64,000 nucleotides of DNA, from the NCBI GenBank assembly GCA_001931535.1, contig CP016211.1:1702501-1766500 (forward strand). Direction: 5' to 3'. A program made the translations under genes and the position numbers. This document shows, in pieces, positions 26,674 to 34,498 of the stretch. Below the pieces are notes generated by a model that did no database searches, was not told the DNA's origin, and saw only the letters and a program-made list of their open reading frames with translations. Source of the DNA: Minicystis rosea (GTDB taxonomy: Bacteria; Myxococcota_A; Polyangia; Polyangiales; Polyangiaceae). The stretch's first letter is position 1; each line of letters opens with the position of its first letter.

Positions 26674-27462
26674 ATGCCCATCGATCCCCTCGAGGAGGCG
26701 CGCGTCTTCCTCCCCGCGTCCGTCGAGGCGTGGCCCGACGCGCTCGCTGCCATGCCGCACGAAGATGCGGCGACCCTGGTGACGGATCTCTACCGGGCCT
26801 GGCTCGAGGGCGCGCTGGGCACGGCCCTGTTCGACGCCGAGGGGCCGATCGCGCAAAGCGATGCCGACCGGCGCATGGGGCGCATGTTTCTCCGCTTGCC
26901 CAAGCCGCTCAGGCTGGGGGACATGTCCATCGAGATGGGGCCCTCGTCGGAGCACGACCTGTGTCGCTGGTGCTGGGCGCCGGCCTGGACCTTCTGCTCT
27001 CAGGACGAGGATCTCCTGGTGATGAGCGACGGGTGCGTGGCGCCGCTCCTCGAAGAGGCCCGGGCGGGCTGTCCCAAGCGCGACTACGTGATCAGCATCG
27101 TCGAGCACCACGCCCGCGATCGAGCGCACGGGCACCTTTGGAACAATGCGGCCGGCCTCGATGCCGTGCTCGCGAAGGTGCGCGATTGGATCGTGCTTTC
27201 GCGCGACGCGGGCGCGGTCGAGCTGACGGCCTACCTCGAGCGGCTCGCGAGCTACGCCGAGCCGCGACGCGTGTCGCGCGAGGAGGCGATCACCCGTGTG
27301 TTCGATCTGCGGCGCTGCGATCCAGAGCGGCACCGCGCACCCGAAGTGAGCCTCTCGGGCGGGCAATGGGTCGCGCGCTTCGATTGGCTCGTCGTCGGTG
27401 CCGCCACGCTCCACATCGACGTGGAGAGCGGCCGCATGTGGGCCGAGCTGCCGCCGAAGTAG
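26674..27462 (+). CDS. Hypothetical protein
   Basis: 262 aa. ATG giving MPIDPLEEARVFLP; an in-frame GTG two codons upstream is an alternative, and no strong ribosome site is visible. The sequence is mixed alpha/beta and soluble, with a Trp/Cys-containing region (LCRWCWAPAWTF), a long helical part (LERLASYAEPRRVSREEA) and a C-terminal beta region (WVARFDWLVVGAATLHIDV, MWAELPPK). No signal peptide, transmembrane helix or known motif. Its codon use fits the genome, and the reverse-strand frame over the same region is an Arg/His-rich shadow, so this is the real strand. Function unknown. It is followed by an oxidoreductase gene 99 bp downstream. Confidence 0.6.
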   Translation: MPIDPLEEARVFLPASVEAWPDALAAMPHEDAATLVTDLYRAWLEGALGTALFDAEGPIAQSDADRRMGRMFLRLPKPLRLGDMSIEMGPSSEHDLCRWCWAPAWTFCSQDEDLLVMSDGCVAPLLEEARAGCPKRDYVISIVEHHARDRAHGHLWNNAAGLDAVLAKVRDWIVLSRDAGAVELTAYLERLASYAEPRRVSREEAITRVFDLRRCDPERHRAPEVSLSGGQWVARFDWLVVGAATLHIDVESGRMWAELPPK

Positions 27463-27561
27463 GGACGCGCAGACGCGAAGCATTGCAGCGCGGACGATCC
27501 TCGAAGTCGCGGTCGCCTCCTTCTATCGGCGGGAGAGCCCTGATAAGAGAGGTGGATGAGC

Positions 27562-28569
27562 ATGAATCATTACTTCACCCTCGCACGCCGCCCCGACGGC
27601 GAGCTCGCGGACTCCGACCTCGAGACCCACGAAGTGAAGATCGAAGCGCCTGCCGCCGGCCAGGTCCAGATCCGCACCACGTGCCTATCGATCGACCCCA
27701 CCATCCGCATCTGGATGAGCGACATCCCGCAGTACATGCCGCCGATCCCGGTCGGTGACGTCGTCCGCGGGCTCGGCATCGGTGTCGTCGAGCAGTCGGC
27801 GCACCCCGGCTTCGCCGTCGGCGATCGCGTGATTGGCCTCGTCGGTTGGGCCACGCATCCGACGCTCGATCCGGCGGTCGCCTTCCTGCAAAAGCTCCCT
27901 CCCGACCTCCCGCTCACCGACGAGAAGATGCTCTCTCTCCTCGCGACCACCAGCGGAATGACCGCGTATGTCGGCTTCCTCGACATCTGCCAGCCCAAGG
28001 CGGGAGAGACGCTCGTCGTCGACGCGGCCGCGGGCGCGGTGGGCGCACTCGTGGCCCAGATCGGCAAAATCAAGGGTTGCCGCGTGGTGGGCATCGCGGG
28101 CGGCCCCGAGAAGTGCCGTTATCTCACGGAGGATCTCGGGCTCGACGGGAGCATCGATTACAAGAACGAGGACGTCGGCAAACGCCTCTCCGAGCTTTGC
28201 CCCGACGGAATCGACATGTGCTTCGAGAATGTGGGCGGCCGCATCCTCGACGAGATCCTCCTGCGCATGAACAACTACGGTCGCGTGTCGGTGTGCGGCC
28301 TCATCGAGGGCTACAACAGCGCTGGCAAGCCCGTCCCCGGCCCCTATGCCTTCGGCATGGTCCTGATGCGCCGCCTCCGGGTGCAGGGCTTCATCGTCAC
28401 CGACCATGCGAACCGCTTCGCCCAAGCCACCACGGACCTCTTGCAGTGGGCGCAGACCGGGCGCGTCAAGACCACGGAGGACGTGCGCAAGGGCTTTGCG
28501 AACCTGCCCGAGACGCTGCGCCAGCTCCTCCGCGGCGAAAAGCACGGCAAGATGCTCCTCGTGCCCTGA
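27562..28569 (+). CDS. NADP-dependent medium-chain oxidoreductase (leukotriene B4 dehydrogenase/curA-like)
   Basis: 335 aa from the ATG with GAGGTGG six bases upstream; the ATG two codons earlier is too close to that site. It belongs to the zinc-free MDR branch with NADP-dependent double-bond reductases: LSIDPTIRIWM near the N terminus, GDVVRGLGIGVVE, the nucleotide loop AAAGAVGALVAQIGK, VGIAGGPEKCRYL and MCFENVGGRILDEIL, all diagnostic of this branch. It probably reduces alpha,beta-unsaturated ketones or aldehydes; the exact substrate is not predictable. It converges on the downstream gene with a strong hairpin between them. Confidence 0.88.
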   Translation: MNHYFTLARRPDGELADSDLETHEVKIEAPAAGQVQIRTTCLSIDPTIRIWMSDIPQYMPPIPVGDVVRGLGIGVVEQSAHPGFAVGDRVIGLVGWATHPTLDPAVAFLQKLPPDLPLTDEKMLSLLATTSGMTAYVGFLDICQPKAGETLVVDAAAGAVGALVAQIGKIKGCRVVGIAGGPEKCRYLTEDLGLDGSIDYKNEDVGKRLSELCPDGIDMCFENVGGRILDEILLRMNNYGRVSVCGLIEGYNSAGKPVPGPYAFGMVLMRRLRVQGFIVTDHANRFAQATTDLLQWAQTGRVKTTEDVRKGFANLPETLRQLLRGEKHGKMLLVP

Positions 28570-28630
28570 CGGACTTCGGTCTCTCTGCAATGCCTCCTCG
28601 CGCAGGAGGTCACTCACCGAACGTGCTCGT

Positions 28631-28665
28631 GACCGATCGATGTTCCGCGTGAACGTCGATCGGTC
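28631..28665. terminator. Bidirectional hairpin between convergent genes
   Basis: GACCGATCGA (28631-28640) pairs with TCGATCGGTC (28656-28665). After one mismatch the stem continues as GTTC/GAAC around a CGCGT loop. It lies between an oxidoreductase gene and the facing ClpN-LysM gene. There is no clear T tract on either side, so a terminator role is an inference from position and stability. Confidence 0.5.
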
Positions 28666-28740
28666 TCACCAACGTGCCTGAGCCGCGCCTCGGCTGGGCG
28701 GCGGTCCCCAAACACGATATCGAGGCGATTTCGAGAGCGA

Positions 28741-29460
28741 TCAGGCCTTCGGTGCGTCCGGAGCTCGGAGCGCTGCGAGCACGGCGGCGAGCGGGCGCAC
28801 CACGAGACGTTGGCCGGGCTCGATGGGGAAATCGAGCGCGATGTTGTTGTCCAAGGCCACGTCCTCGGCATCGCATGCATACGTGCGCGCGATGTCGACC
28901 AAGCGCTCACCGAGCTCCACGACGTGGGTGACGGTCACGCGGGCAGCGCTCCTCCGAGCGGCGGTCGGAGCGCTGGTCGGTCGAGACGACTCCTCCTCAC
29001 CGCGGAGGCACTCATCCAGCGTGCGCGGAGGGGGGCCACCGAAGAGCCCGCTCACGAGCGCTCCCACCGCGTACTTGGAGGGGTTCGCGAGCAGCTCGTG
29101 AAGCACATGCCCCGACCGCACCTTCGCGCGGGTCGCGACGTTCGTCGCGACGGAGGCGTTCCTTTGGTCTGCAGCGTGGATTGCCGAGAGGAGCCCAGTC
29201 GCGAAGACGGGCCTCTTGCCCGGGCTTTTCCGCTCGGCCGCGAGCGCCGCCGCGAGCGCACGCTCGGCTGCGTCGAGCCGCCCCGAAAGCCCGAGCGCGT
29301 GCCGCACGTCGGTCTGCTCGACCTGGAGACAGCCGTAGAGGAAGTGACCCAGATCGATCTCGGCATGCTCCCGAGTTGCCCCGGCCTGCACGCCGATCTC
29401 CAAGGCGTTCATGGCCGGCGCGGAGAGCTGCCGGATGAGACTCTTCGCGTCGAACGCCAT
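28741..29460 (-). CDS. ClpV-type N-domain protein with C-terminal LysM-like domain
   Basis: 239 aa. Residues ~5-140 resemble the N-terminal double four-helix domain of Clp/ClpV ATPases: LIRQLSAPAMNALEIGVQAG, EIDLGHFLYGCLQ, then a second repeat ending KVRSGHVLHELLANP. There is no AAA domain. After a flexible linker, residues ~185-230 read as a LysM-like fold (THVVELGERLVDIARTY, ALDNNIALDFPIEPGQRL, VVRP). No signal peptide. Free ClpV N-domains and cytosolic LysM modules are known separately in secretion-type gene clusters; the combination is not one I recognise. It follows a zinc-ribbon membrane protein by 70 bp on the same strand. No type VI genes lie nearby. Confidence 0.65.
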   Translation of the reverse strand: MAFDAKSLIRQLSAPAMNALEIGVQAGATREHAEIDLGHFLYGCLQVEQTDVRHALGLSGRLDAAERALAAALAAERKSPGKRPVFATGLLSAIHAADQRNASVATNVATRAKVRSGHVLHELLANPSKYAVGALVSGLFGGPPPRTLDECLRGEEESSRPTSAPTAARRSAARVTVTHVVELGERLVDIARTYACDAEDVALDNNIALDFPIEPGQRLVVRPLAAVLAALRAPDAPKA

Positions 29461-29530
29461 CGGGCGGGGAGCATAACGACGAGAGGCGCCTCGGTACAGA
29501 TCAGCGTGCTCGAGGACGTCGCGACTCCGC

Positions 29531-29929
29531 TCATCGGGTCGCGAGAACGGCCGCGAGGAGCGCGCCGGCGGCGGCGATTCCGACCGCGATCCACACCCAA
29601 GCCTTGCTCCGCGCCGGCCGCGCGCCGCCTGGATCGAGCTCGACCATCGCGAGAATCCTGTCCACGTCCCCCGCATCCGAGGGGGCGGCCGGCGGTTGCG
29701 CCGCCTGCAGATCCTTGGCGTCGATCGGCACGCGCCGGCCGGCGCGCTCGGTCGTGAGCTCGCCGCGCTTCGGCTCGAGCTCGTTCGGCGGCAGCCGCGC
29801 GAGCACGTCGCGTGGATAGAGCGCCGTGCCGCAGCTTGCACAGCGGATGGGCCATGGCGCATCCTTCGCACCCGGCGCGGTGACCGCGGCTTTGCAGAGG
29901 GCCTCACCGCAATAGAGCTTCGCCACCAT
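29531..29929 (-). CDS. Small zinc-ribbon-like protein with C-terminal transmembrane helix
   Basis: 132 aa. Cys7, Cys12, Cys30 and Cys33 (LYCGEALCK ... IRCASCG) form a plausible zinc ribbon at the N terminus. A Pro/Glu/Asp-rich linker follows, then a single hydrophobic helix at ~108-130 (VWIAVGIAAAGALLAAVLA). It should therefore be a tail-anchored protein with a cytosolic zinc ribbon. Family not recognised. It is the first gene of an apparent two-gene transcript with the ClpN-LysM protein, with the phased inverted repeats at 30135-30192 upstream of its start. Confidence 0.6.
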   Translation of the reverse strand: MVAKLYCGEALCKAAVTAPGAKDAPWPIRCASCGTALYPRDVLARLPPNELEPKRGELTTERAGRRVPIDAKDLQAAQPPAAPSDAGDVDRILAMVELDPGGARPARSKAWVWIAVGIAAAGALLAAVLATR

Positions 29930-30134
29930 GGCGCCCCTGTAGCGTACGTCGGCGGCGCCGTCGACGTCGTCGCGGAGCCCACGGTCGTCGTCGCCGCCTT
30001 CGCCGGCGCGCAGGTGCCGCCTTCACCGAGCGCTCGCTTCATGCTGCGCTATCCGCTCTGCCGGCCTGACGCAATACCCGATCATGGTGGGTTGCATGCG
30101 CGGGGGATCCGCACATCGCCATGATGCCTTTGAT

Positions 30135-30192
30135 GCGACATGCGATGTCGCAGCGACATCCGTTGGCGGGCAATCGCGACATCGCGTGTCGC
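30135..30192. promoter_or_regulatory. Two phased inverted repeats plus a half-site (GCGACAT family)
   Basis: GCGACAT-GCG-ATGTCGC (30135-30151) and GCGACA-TCGCG-TGTCGC (30176-30192) are inverted repeats with the same arm, and a lone GCGACAT lies at 30153-30159. The two centres are ~41 bp apart, close to four helical turns. They sit in the ~490-bp gap between the zinc-ribbon gene (minus) and the Cys-rich lipoprotein gene (plus), so a dimeric regulator could act on both. The rest of the gap holds nothing I recognise. Confidence 0.5.
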
Positions 30193-30422
30193 AGGGCAAT
30201 TCGCTTCGAGCCTCGCAAATGGCCTGGTCATTCATGAGATTTCGTATACGAAGAGGCGCGCGCGGCCCGACCCACGATCCACGGCGAGCAGAACAGCCTC
30301 GTACGTTCGATTCGTCGACTGCGTGGCACGACGCATCCCAAAGCCCTCACGCGCAGCGCGGGCCCACCTCGCTCAACCCGCGGGCGGCCGGCTCCAAAGC
30401 CATGTCCCTTCAGGAGGAGCTC

Positions 30423-31430
30423 ATGTTCTCACGTTTGCGTACGCCGTTTCTCTGTCTCATCCTCTCGGCCTTCACCGTTGCTCCCGCTTGTGGCGGGACC
30501 GGCAGCGAGGGAGGGAGCACCGGCGCGAGCTCCAGCGGATCCGGCGGGACCGGCGGCGATGACATGATGCCCATCGATCTCGACTGCATCGGGCCCGCGA
30601 GCACCATCTGCTATTCGCTGGCCGGCTGTACCAAGAAGATCATCGACGGCTCGTTCCGTGACGTGGAGGCGTGCAAGGCGCGCCTCCAGCAGCTGTGTAC
30701 GCGGGCGCTGCGCGCACCGGAGACCTCGTTCTCCACCGAGATCATGAACGCGTGCGCGGACGACTTCAACGGAGCGAGCTGCTACGACGTCATGGAGCAT
30801 CTCCCGCCCTCGTGGTGTCGGCCCGGTGGCGGGGGGCTCGCAGACGGTGCGCCCTGCGGGAACGATTGGTCCTGCCAGTCGGGCTATTGCCGCATCACGG
30901 GCGCCTGCGGCGTGTGCGCCGCGCGCGCGACGGAGGGCGGGTCGTGTGTCGTGAGCGAGGACTGCGACTATGGCCTGACGTGCGTCCCCTCGGGGACTTG
31001 CACGTTCTTTCGACACTCCGGCGAGACCTGCGATGACGACGCCCCCTGCGGGATGAACCTGGTGTGCAATCGCCCGGACGTGGGGCAGCCCGGGCAATGC
31101 ATGGTGATCGCCTGGACCCCCCAGTGCCTGCCCCACGCGCCGGGCGAAGATGGCTGCGGCGCGTATCAAGGCATGTGGTGCAACCCCGCCACGAACAAGT
31201 GTGAAGAGGTGGCCTATGCCGATTTCGGGCAATCGTGCGGGGAGCGCCCGCAGGGCTTCCTCGCGTGCGACAGGGGTGTTTGCTCCGGTCCAGCCGGGGC
31301 TCAGACCTGCGGCGCGCCCGCCGCCGACGGCGCCCCCTGCAGCACGGATTCGAGCCTCGCGCCGTGCGACCTCGGCGCGCGTTGCCTCGACGGCGTCTGT
31401 CGCGCGCCCGATGCGAACGCGTGCCCCTGA
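30423..31430 (+). CDS. Cys-rich lipoprotein
   Basis: 335 aa. The ATG follows GGAGGAG by three bases; an ATG seven codons upstream is possible but poorly supported. Signal peptide with lipobox VAPAC (Cys ~22), then a Gly/Ser linker. The mature protein is Cys-rich, with a helical domain (IDLDCIGPASTICYSLAGC, ACKARLQQLC) followed by repeated short Cys modules (GAPCGNDWSCQSGYC, CVVSEDCDYGLTC, CDDDAPCGMNLVC, CSTDSSLAPCDLGARCLDG). These resemble the Dickkopf/EB-type disulfide repeats common in myxobacterial surface lipoproteins. Function unknown; surface or periplasm. Confidence 0.78.
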   Translation: MFSRLRTPFLCLILSAFTVAPACGGTGSEGGSTGASSSGSGGTGGDDMMPIDLDCIGPASTICYSLAGCTKKIIDGSFRDVEACKARLQQLCTRALRAPETSFSTEIMNACADDFNGASCYDVMEHLPPSWCRPGGGGLADGAPCGNDWSCQSGYCRITGACGVCAARATEGGSCVVSEDCDYGLTCVPSGTCTFFRHSGETCDDDAPCGMNLVCNRPDVGQPGQCMVIAWTPQCLPHAPGEDGCGAYQGMWCNPATNKCEEVAYADFGQSCGERPQGFLACDRGVCSGPAGAQTCGAPAADGAPCSTDSSLAPCDLGARCLDGVCRAPDANACP

Positions 31431-31550
31431 TTCATCTCTCGGCATCAGCCGTGCCGGCGACGTCCACTCCACGCGCCTCCTCACCGCGTGACCCGAGACA
31501 TCATATCTGAAGGAGATGGCGCTTCGTAGCCAGCCGGCGCCCGCGGTCGA

Positions 31551-32465
31551 TCAGCTGCGCTTGCTCTTCTTCCGGCGCCGCCGCTCCAAGAGGAAATCGA
31601 TGAGCACCCGCAGCTTCAAGGGTGTTTGAACGCGGCTCGAATGATAGAGATGAAACCCCGGAAACGGGGAGCAGTAGGGCTCGAGCACGCGCACGAGCTG
31701 TCCCTCTTTGAGGAACGGGCGAACGTACTCCTCCATCATGATGGCGAGCCCCACGCCGTCGACCGCGAGCCGAGCCATGTGCGCCGGATCGTTGGTCGTG
31801 ACGCGGCCCTTCACCTCGATCTCGAAGGGCTTGCCGTCTTCGTCGAACTCCCAGCGATAGCGGGCGCCGCTCGTGACGTGGCGGTAATCGATGCAATCGT
31901 GATCGAGCAGATCGCGCGGGTGCTTGGGCTTCCGGCGGCGCGCGAAGTAGGCGGGCGAGCCCACGACGACGAGGCGCTCGGGGCCGAAGACGTCCACCGC
32001 GATCATGTCCTTTTCCAAGCGCTCGCCGAGCCGGATCCCCGCGTCGAAGCCCTCGGCGACGATGTCGACCAAGCCGTCGTCGAACGAGACCTCGACGCTG
32101 ATCTCCGGATACTGCGCGAGGAACTCGGCGAGCAGCGGCTCGCGGGTGAAGGGCGTCAGGCCGCGGGGGACCGTGAGCCGCAAGGTCCCTGCGGGGCGCT
32201 CGCGGAGATCGTTGAGCGACTCGACCGCGGCGTGCATCTGCGTGAACGCCGGCTTCATCTGCGCATAGAGGCGCTCTCCCGCCTCGGTGAGCCCCACGCT
32301 CCGCGTCGTGCGATGAAGGAGCCGCACGCCGAGCCGCTCTTCCAACTGCCGCACCGTCTGGCTGACGGCGGAGCCCGTGACCCCGAGCTCCACCCCCGCG
32401 CTCGTGAAGCTGCGCTTGTCCGCCACCGTCACGAATGCGGTCATCCCCGCGAGCATGTCTTTCAT
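31551..32465 (-). CDS. LysR family transcriptional regulator
   Basis: 304 aa from ATG (MKDMLAGM); a TTG two codons upstream is possible. N-terminal winged helix-turn-helix: FVTVADKRSFTSAGVELGVT, GSAVSQTVRQLEERLGVRL, LHRTTRSVGLTEAG. The C-terminal effector domain (~90-295) has the two-lobe periplasmic-binding fold; TLRLTVPRGLTPF and EVSFDDGLVDIVAEGFDAGI place it near the CrgA/DsdC-like branch. It is divergent from the alcohol dehydrogenase gene, separated by 75 bp, and probably regulates that gene in response to an aldehyde or alcohol (inference from the usual LysR arrangement). Confidence 0.9.
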   Translation of the reverse strand: MKDMLAGMTAFVTVADKRSFTSAGVELGVTGSAVSQTVRQLEERLGVRLLHRTTRSVGLTEAGERLYAQMKPAFTQMHAAVESLNDLRERPAGTLRLTVPRGLTPFTREPLLAEFLAQYPEISVEVSFDDGLVDIVAEGFDAGIRLGERLEKDMIAVDVFGPERLVVVGSPAYFARRRKPKHPRDLLDHDCIDYRHVTSGARYRWEFDEDGKPFEIEVKGRVTTNDPAHMARLAVDGVGLAIMMEEYVRPFLKEGQLVRVLEPYCSPFPGFHLYHSSRVQTPLKLRVLIDFLLERRRRKKSKRS

Positions 32466-32540
32466 TGCCAAGCCAGGCTAATCAACCCATCAACCACTGG
32501 CGACCTATTCTTCGAAGCGGGCGCCGCTACCTTGGGGCGC

Positions 32541-33590
32541 ATGAAGACCCGTGCCTACGGTACGTCCGCTGCCAATCAACCCCTCGCGCCCATGTGGATC
32601 GAGCGCCGCGAGGTCGGCCCCCGCGACGTGCTCCTCGACGTCCTGTTCTGCGGCATCTGTCACTCGGACATCCATCAAGCTCGCGGAGAGTGGGGAAACT
32701 CCATCTTCCCGATGGTGCCCGGTCACGAGATCATCGGGCGCGTGGCGCGCGTCGGCGCCGAGGTCACCCGCGTCGCCGTCGGCGATCTCGCCGGCGTGGG
32801 GTGCGTGGTCGACGCGTGCCGCACCTGCGCCACGTGCCAGCACGGCGACGAGCAGTTCTGCGAGAAGGGCGCCGCGCTCACGTACAACAGCACCGAGATG
32901 GATCGCGTCACGCCCACGTACGGCGGCTATTCCACGCAGGTCGTGGTCAGCGAGCATTTCGTGCTCGGGCTGCCGAAGGGGCTCGATCCCGCGGGCGCCG
33001 CGCCGCTCCTCTGCGCAGGGATCACCACGTATTCACCGCTTCGGCAATGGAGCTGCAAGAAGGGTGATCGCGTGGCCGTGATGGGCCTCGGCGGTCTCGG
33101 TCACATGGCCGTGAAGCTCGCCGCGGCTATGGGGGCCGAGGTCACGATGCTGAGCACCTCGCGCGCGAAGGAAGCCGACGCGCGCCGCCTCGGCGCCACG
33201 TCGTTCGCGCTCACGAGCGATTCGTCGACCTTCACCAAGCTCGCGGGGAGCTTCGATTTGATCATCGACACCGTGTCGGCCCAGCACGACGTCGAGGCCT
33301 GCCTCGGCCTCCTCCGGCCCTACGGCGCGCTCGTCCTCGTCGGCGCTCCGCCGAAGCCGCTCTCCGTCGGCGCATTCTCGCTCATCATGGGCAACAAGCG
33401 CCTCGCCGGCTCGGGCACCGGCGGTATCAAGGAGACGCAGGAGATGCTCGATTTCTGCGCCCAGCACGGCATCGTCTCCGACGTCGAGGTGATTCCCGTC
33501 GACAGGATCAACGAGGCTTACGAGCGCATCCAGCGCGCGGACGTGCGGTATCGATTCGTCCTCGACATCGGGAGCCTCGCGGCGGTGTAG
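32541..33590 (+). CDS. Zinc-dependent alcohol/aldehyde reductase (YahK/cinnamyl-alcohol-dehydrogenase-like)
   Basis: 349 aa. Catalytic zinc ligands are visible in CGICHSDIHQARGEW and GHEIIG, and the structural zinc uses four Cys in CRTCATCQHGDEQFC. The Rossmann motif GLGGLGHMAVKLAAAMGAE is followed by STSRAKEADA, the NADPH-preferring signature of the CAD/YahK group. It probably reduces aldehydes to alcohols in the cytosol. It is divergently transcribed from the LysR gene (75 bp apart), its likely regulator. A perfect 13-bp hairpin lies just after its stop. Confidence 0.92.
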   Translation: MKTRAYGTSAANQPLAPMWIERREVGPRDVLLDVLFCGICHSDIHQARGEWGNSIFPMVPGHEIIGRVARVGAEVTRVAVGDLAGVGCVVDACRTCATCQHGDEQFCEKGAALTYNSTEMDRVTPTYGGYSTQVVVSEHFVLGLPKGLDPAGAAPLLCAGITTYSPLRQWSCKKGDRVAVMGLGGLGHMAVKLAAAMGAEVTMLSTSRAKEADARRLGATSFALTSDSSTFTKLAGSFDLIIDTVSAQHDVEACLGLLRPYGALVLVGAPPKPLSVGAFSLIMGNKRLAGSGTGGIKETQEMLDFCAQHGIVSDVEVIPVDRINEAYERIQRADVRYRFVLDIGSLAAV

Positions 33591-33640
33591 CGCGGGGCGC
33601 ATCTCTGCGATCCACGAGATCGCTTTGCCGCGCGGTGGAT

Positions 33641-33688
33641 CGAGGAGAGCGAGTGAAGCATGCCGGCGCGCCGCGCTCGCTCTCCTCG
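33641..33688. terminator. Bidirectional hairpin after the alcohol dehydrogenase gene
   Basis: CGAGGAGAGCGAG (33641-33653) and CTCGCTCTCCTCG (33676-33688) are perfect reverse complements around a 22-bp G+C-rich loop. The hairpin lies between the alcohol dehydrogenase stop and the facing end of the interrupted lipoprotein gene. No T tract is visible. A transcription-end role is inferred. Confidence 0.5.
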
Positions 33689-33694
33689 AGCGCC

Positions 33695-34353
33695 TCAACG
33701 GGGGGTCGGGCAGGTCTGCTCGAAGTGCGTGATGTTGCCCAAGAGCAGGTTGCCCGAGGCCACGTAACCGTCGGACAGCGCGATGCTGAAGGTGTCGAGC
33801 GGGCCTCCGCCGCTGTCCTGGAGGAGCAGCGTATAGGTGAAGCCCGACACGCCGTTGACCGTCGCGCTGCCGTCGACGAGGCGCGCCGTCCCCACGATCG
33901 GAATCGCCGAAGTGACGCTGGTCGCCTTCACCAGCTTGCCCGCCGTGACGTCTTGATAGGTGAAGTTGCCTGAAGGAACACCGTTGATGGAGCCAATCGC
34001 CAGCGCGAACGTGCCCGGTTGGCCCGACGGCGTGCCATTGATCACACCCTGTGTCCCAGAGTCCCAATCGATGACGCGGCAGAGCACCGGCTCCTTGGAG
34101 CAGGTGATGTCGGCCTCGGTGTCCAGGATGCGGATGTCCGCGATGACGTTGCCGACGAGCGAGAGCGTCACGTGGGCGGCGCTGACGCGGATCGAGCCGC
34201 TGTTGATGGTCGTGGACGTGACCTGCTCGTTGAGGACGATCGAGACGTCGACGCCCAATGCGTTCACCGAAATGGCCTGATTCGGGGCGCCGGAGATGCT
34301 CACGGGGACGCCGGCGATCGCGAGGCTCTGGAGCGCGGCCCCGCCGCCGAGGG
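33695..34353 (-). pseudogene. Choice-of-anchor P family lipoprotein, 3' part (split by IS)
   Basis: C-terminal fragment of a gene cut by the IS at 34354-35918. Joining it to the fragment at 35919-36369, with one copy of the 9-bp target repeat removed, gives one uninterrupted frame of 366 codons plus stop. The junction reads LGGGAALQSLAIAG. The remaining sequence (SGAPNQAISVNALGVDVSIV, ILDTEADITC) is typical of choice-of-anchor P proteins. It is followed by a post-COAP-like domain (GSINGVPSGNFTYQD, ATVNGVSGFTYTLLLQDSG, FSIALSDGYVASGNL). An ATG in the fragment could restart translation but would give no signal peptide. Confidence 0.8.
34345..34353. repeat. Target-site duplication, left copy
   Basis: CGCCGAGGG directly abuts the left end of the IS and is repeated at its right end. 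Nine bp is the duplication length typical of IS50/Tn5-like IS4-family elements. Confidence 0.9.
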
Positions 34354-34370
34354 CTGCGCATTGGTCTCAT
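34354..34370 (+). repeat. Left terminal inverted repeat of the IS
   Basis: CTGCGCATTGGTCTCAT is the exact reverse complement of the right end at 35902-35918. It marks the outer left boundary of the element. Confidence 0.92.
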
Positions 34371-34498
34371 CTCCGGGCGAACAAGCGGGGCGCCGTCGAC
34401 GGTGAAAATGACGGCAAGCGCAGTCCCCCTAAGAGCGGGCGCACTGGTGGCCATGTTGTCGTACTTGACAACGGTCGCGCTGATGGGCGCGCCGCGGG

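Noticed and set aside
28741..30042. 433-codon frame as one gene
   Set aside because: Its first ~190 codons are Arg/Ser/Pro-rich and overlap the zinc-ribbon gene in another frame. The real gene starts at the Met at 29460.
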